From contig NZ_CP108383.1 of assembly GCF_035958815.1 (NCBI RefSeq), forward strand, positions 7,812,001 to 7,876,000: 64,000 nt of DNA. The letters run 5' to 3'. A program made the translations under genes and the position numbers. Source of the DNA: Nocardia sp. NBC_01327 (GTDB lineage Bacteria > Actinomycetota > Actinomycetes > Mycobacteriales > Mycobacteriaceae). The notes under the pieces are model-generated. The model was not told the DNA's origin, searched no databases, and saw nothing but the letters and a program-made list of their open reading frames with translations. Shown in pieces: positions 61,548-64,000 of the stretch. Numbering within the stretch: position 1 is the first letter of the stretch; each line of letters begins with the position of its first letter.

Positions 61548-61646
61548 TTAGGCCGATCCACCGCCGCCCGTATTGGTGGGGCCGATAAGCACCCCTACGA
61601 GACCACTGAGCAGACTGGTAACTACAGAGACGAGTCCTGACAACAT
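61548..61646 (-). CDS. 32-residue hydrophobic peptide
   Basis: An ATG at 61646 preceded by AAAGGAGG with a 7-nt spacer, one of the best ribosome sites in the window. The peptide has an amphipathic or membrane helix (MLSGLVSVVTSLLSGLVG, then VLIG) and a flexible Gly-rich tail (PTNTGGGGSA), with no charged residue and no Cys. Its length and composition recall membrane-active peptides, small regulatory peptides or leaderless bacteriocins, but none is specifically recognised. A pair of GLxSVxxSLLSGLV half-repeats is visible. The gene is isolated behind the hisN terminator. Confidence 0.55.
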   Translation of the reverse strand: MLSGLVSVVTSLLSGLVGVLIGPTNTGGGGSA

Positions 61647-61818
61647 AACCACTCCTCCTTTCGCCTCAACGAAAAACGTAGTGGCACTTGACAGTTGGAG
61701 TGATCGAAACGAAATAACAGTACCGGACTCCCGCTTATGCAAGATCCACCACGCTGCGAATCACTATGCAGGCAAGCAGTTTTCACATGTGTATACGGAA
61801 TTACACCGGGTACCCGGA

Positions 61819-63327
61819 TTATCCGAGGTGACGGACCGCGGGCCATGCCCGGTCCCAGGAAATTCGGAGCACACGGCACAGATAGATGGGTTTGCCCTGT
61901 TCCGCACTGTGGATGCCGAGCCCGTTGTCGATGTGCCCCAGCAGTTCCGGATCGGAGCACAGTCGCCGCAACTGATCCTCGGCGATTCCCACCGTCAGCA
62001 CCGGATGCCCCGTGGCGGGTGGCCCCCACCACCAGTAGGCATTGTGGCCGCTGTGCGGCGTCGGCAGCCGGTACGCGCCGCCGAACCGCTCGATGGCCGC
62101 GGCTTCGCCGTAGTTCGCGGTGAGGATCTCGGCGTCGGGCGCGGAATGGGCACGGGCAGCCGCAATCTGATGCACGAACGCCGGCCAGCCGATGGTCTCC
62201 CCCGCGTCGAAATTGATGGCGAGAACAGGGGAATCGCGAATCGCGGAGGCCGGGAGCACCGGCAGGAACAGCACGGCCGAGACCGCGGCGGTGAGAAGGA
62301 CCGCGAAACCCACAGCAGCACTGCGGATTCGATGGTTCGCAAGCTTCGCTTCCAGCCCGGTCGATCCGGCCGCGAGCAGCAGCGGATACATTCCGCCCAG
62401 GTAGTAGGCCTTTCCCCCGGCCACCAGATACCCCGCGAACAGCACCGCATAGGTGATCACGAACGCCCGGTAGCGCGGCCGCCGCCACAACCAGTACAGG
62501 CCGAATCCCCACAGCGGCACCAGCAGTGGTCCGATCAAACCGAATTGCAGCAGCACAAAAGCGATCGGCGAATTCGAGGTGCCCGACGATCCTCCGGCAA
62601 TGGCCCGGCTCATTTCCCACTGCGGCCACCCATAACACGCCTGCCACCACAGATACGGCAGTACGATCAGCCCGGCAATACCAATGGCAATCGGAAAGTA
62701 TCTGGTGGCAAATATTTTTCGCGGTCCCGCCGCGGCGAGCGCCGCCGCAAGCACCAGCACCGGGATCGCCGCGAGCGCCTTGTTCTGCAGGCCGATTCCC
62801 ACCAGTACGCCGACCGGCAGCCACCACCGCGGATCCGATGCCTCGCGGAGCAGCCGCAGGATCAGCAGCGTGACGGCCGACCATACGGCCAGATCGAAAA
62901 CAGTTGTGCCGAGCAGATGCCCGGCCCCCATGAGCAGCGCCGCGGAGGCGACCGCCGCGGCCGACAGCGTCTGCGCGACCCGTCCCGCGCCCAGCTCCCG
63001 CGCCGTCCACCCGGCACACAGCACAATGCCGACGGCCGCGACGATTGCCGGAATCCGAAGCAGTATCAAGGAATTGGCGTCGATGGCCGCCATTCCGCGG
63101 GCGATCAGCGGGACCAGCGGTGGTTGATCCGGGTATCCCCAGTCCAGTCGCCGGCCCGCGGCCAGGAAGTACATCTCGTCGCGGTGGTAGCCGTACCGGT
63201 TCGAGTATCCGGCCAGGACTGCCGCGAAAATGGTCGCTACCCAGTACATTCCGCCACTCTGCCGAACCGTGGTGAACATCGGGTGTGGTCTGCTGCCTTC
63301 CGGCGCGGGGGCTGCGGTCCCCGACAC
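61819..63327 (-). CDS. GT39-type (ArnT/PMT-2) membrane glycosyltransferase
   Basis: A 502-residue, 10-12-helix enzyme, paralogue of the protein at 49138-50727. The luminal acidic motif is YGYHRDEMYFLAAGRRLDWGYPDQPPLVPL (about 45-72), and a C-terminal soluble domain (AARAHSAPDAEILTANYGEAAAIERFGGAYRLP) follows the last helix. It probably uses a polyprenyl-phosphate sugar. The start could be GTG 63327 or ATG 63279; neither has a good ribosome site. It sits between the 32-residue peptide and a small secreted protein, on the same strand. Confidence 0.85.
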   Translation of the reverse strand: MSGTAAPAPEGSRPHPMFTTVRQSGGMYWVATIFAAVLAGYSNRYGYHRDEMYFLAAGRRLDWGYPDQPPLVPLIARGMAAIDANSLILLRIPAIVAAVGIVLCAGWTARELGAGRVAQTLSAAAVASAALLMGAGHLLGTTVFDLAVWSAVTLLILRLLREASDPRWWLPVGVLVGIGLQNKALAAIPVLVLAAALAAAGPRKIFATRYFPIAIGIAGLIVLPYLWWQACYGWPQWEMSRAIAGGSSGTSNSPIAFVLLQFGLIGPLLVPLWGFGLYWLWRRPRYRAFVITYAVLFAGYLVAGGKAYYLGGMYPLLLAAGSTGLEAKLANHRIRSAAVGFAVLLTAAVSAVLFLPVLPASAIRDSPVLAINFDAGETIGWPAFVHQIAAARAHSAPDAEILTANYGEAAAIERFGGAYRLPTPHSGHNAYWWWGPPATGHPVLTVGIAEDQLRRLCSDPELLGHIDNGLGIHSAEQGKPIYLCRVLRISWDRAWPAVRHLG

Positions 63328-63349
63328 CGGAGGGTGCGCGGTCCGATCT

Positions 63350-63601
63350 CTAGGCCGAGAGACCGAAACCGATCTGCGTCTTGCCGAGGCCCGAGCCCGT
63401 GCCGATATCGGTCTGGGGCTGAGCCGAACCGCTCTGCACCGCGGTCGTGCCGTCGGTGGAGCCCGCCTGGTACACAGAAGTGATCGGCGCGACGACCTCC
63501 GGCTGCGCGGGCTCGAGCGAGATGCCCGCGGCGCTTGCGGCGGGGGCGGCGAGGAAAAGCGCGATAGCGATCGCGCCGGTAGTACCCACCAGCGTTTTCA
63601 T
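63350..63601 (-). CDS. Small secreted protein
   Basis: An 83-residue protein with a clear Sec signal peptide (MKTLVGTTGAIAIALFLAAP, cleavage near AASA-AGIS at 24) and a mature part of about 59 residues rich in Gly, Ser, Thr and Gln (STDGTTAVQSGSAQPQTD). There are no Cys and no known domain. GGAGG stands 8-9 nt before ATG 63601. Its stop is 22 bases before the GT39 gene on the same strand, so it could be an acceptor for glycosylation; that is only inference. Confidence 0.7.
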   Translation of the reverse strand: MKTLVGTTGAIAIALFLAAPAASAAGISLEPAQPEVVAPITSVYQAGSTDGTTAVQSGSAQPQTDIGTGSGLGKTQIGFGLSA

Positions 63602-63756
63602 GTAATAGACCTCCATTTTGGTGCGAGTGTTGCGCCGACACCGTAGCCCACCTGCAAGCCGTTTGAATGGGGTTTGTTTCACTATTCGCCATGGCGCATT
63701 GGAGACGGCGGGAACCACCGCTCTGACCAGCCGATTCGACAAGCCTCGACGGCAGT

Positions 63757-63795
63757 TCTTACTCTGAAGTAAGATAGTCTTACTCTGGAGTAAGA
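63757..63795 (+). promoter_or_regulatory. Two tandem 18-bp palindromes upstream of an acyl-CoA dehydrogenase gene
   Basis: TCTTACT-CTGA-AGTAAGA (63757-63774) and TCTTACT-CTGG-AGTAAGA (63778-63795) are repeated with a 21-bp period, two helical turns. They lie 45-83 bases before the fadE start, in the promoter. Confidence 0.8.
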
Positions 63796-63839
63796 TTGCT
63801 GGGCAGGATCACCCTCCACACTCAAGAAAACTGGTGATT

Positions 63840-64000
63840 ATGAGCACTCGAGACACCGCAAAGACGCGACGTCCGGATACCTCCGCCGTTGGCCTGAATC
63901 CGGTCAAGCGCGACTGGATGGGCGCAGCCATGCGGGTCATGACGACCATCACGGGGTCGGAACTCGCGGAGAAGTACAACCTGCGCAAGCCCATCGAGCG
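63840..64000 (+). CDS. Acyl-CoA dehydrogenase, N-terminal part (cut by window edge)
   Basis: ATG 63840 opens a frame to the window end: MSTRDTAKTRRPDTSAVGLN, continuing KRDWMGAAMRVMTTITGSEL and AEKYNLRKPIER, the N-terminal extension typical of a FadE subgroup in mycolata. The catalytic FAD-binding domains lie beyond the edge. Position 2 kb after hisN recalls mycobacterial fadE24 (Rv3139), but the identity is uncertain. The tandem palindromes upstream suggest TetR-type control of beta-oxidation genes. Confidence 0.7.
   Translation, partial: MSTRDTAKTRRPDTSAVGLNPVKRDWMGAAMRVMTTITGSELAEKYNLRKPIE

Overview
The window is one 64 kb stretch of a high-GC actinobacterial chromosome, most likely Nocardia or a close mycolic-acid relative. 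The evidence is third-position GC bias in nearly every gene, the tmRNA tag ADSNQRDYALAA, an MMPL-type lipid transporter, and mycobacteria-like gene orders: prfB - MscS-like - small protein - ftsE - ftsX ... smpB - ssrA, and hisN followed by an acyl-CoA dehydrogenase gene. No prophage, insertion sequence, CRISPR array or rRNA operon is visible. Most of the window looks like ordinary vertically inherited chromosome rich in regulator/target pairs.

Layout. 1-2.9 kb: an MFS exporter translationally coupled to phosphoglucomutase (pgm). 3.4-8.4 kb: a secreted LIP-family lipase, a DHA2 drug exporter with its divergent TetR regulator and operator, and an aldonolactone oxidase. 8.5-11.2 kb: a probable osmotic-stress group (two LEA-like helical proteins, a BCCT compatible-solute transporter, MscL). 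11.3-20.1 kb: another DHA2 exporter, a double-CDGSH iron-sulfur protein with a YhgE/SNG1-like membrane protein and divergent TetR, a second TetR, a stand-alone DUF4132 C-terminal domain, and a flavoprotein/VOC pair.

20.2-26.6 kb is an amide-utilisation cluster: MarR regulator, AmiC-like solute-binding protein without signal peptide, NCS1 permease, FmdB zinc ribbon, formamidase FmdA and an MFS carrier. 26.7-29.3 kb: a PadR regulator diverging from a membrane protein and a carotenoid oxygenase through two identical palindromes. 29.3-46.7 kb: assorted catabolic and defence genes, including esterase, class-A beta-lactamase-like lipoprotein, dienelactone hydrolase, WYL regulator/DinB pair, P450 with divergent MmyB-type XRE regulator, TetR-DHA2 operon, SDRs, a stand-alone LigD-type polymerase domain, and a beta-lactamase-fold lipoprotein that has lost its SxxK catalytic motif.

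46.8-63.6 kb: an MMPL transporter, two GT39-type membrane glycosyltransferases, the trans-translation genes (ssrA, smpB), tRNA-Glu(CTC), recQ, ftsX, ftsE, a 55-residue membrane protein, an MscS channel, prfB, hisN, a 32-residue hydrophobic peptide gene with a near-perfect Shine-Dalgarno, and a small secreted protein. The right edge cuts an acyl-CoA dehydrogenase gene preceded by two tandem 18-bp palindromes.

The most rewarding observations are the regulator/operator pairs that can be read directly (PadR, TetR x3, XRE/MmyB, the fadE promoter), the pseudo-beta-lactamase lipoprotein, two very small genes (32 and 55 residues), the amide cluster with its intracellular receptor, and a near-identical terminator stem used at five unrelated loci.
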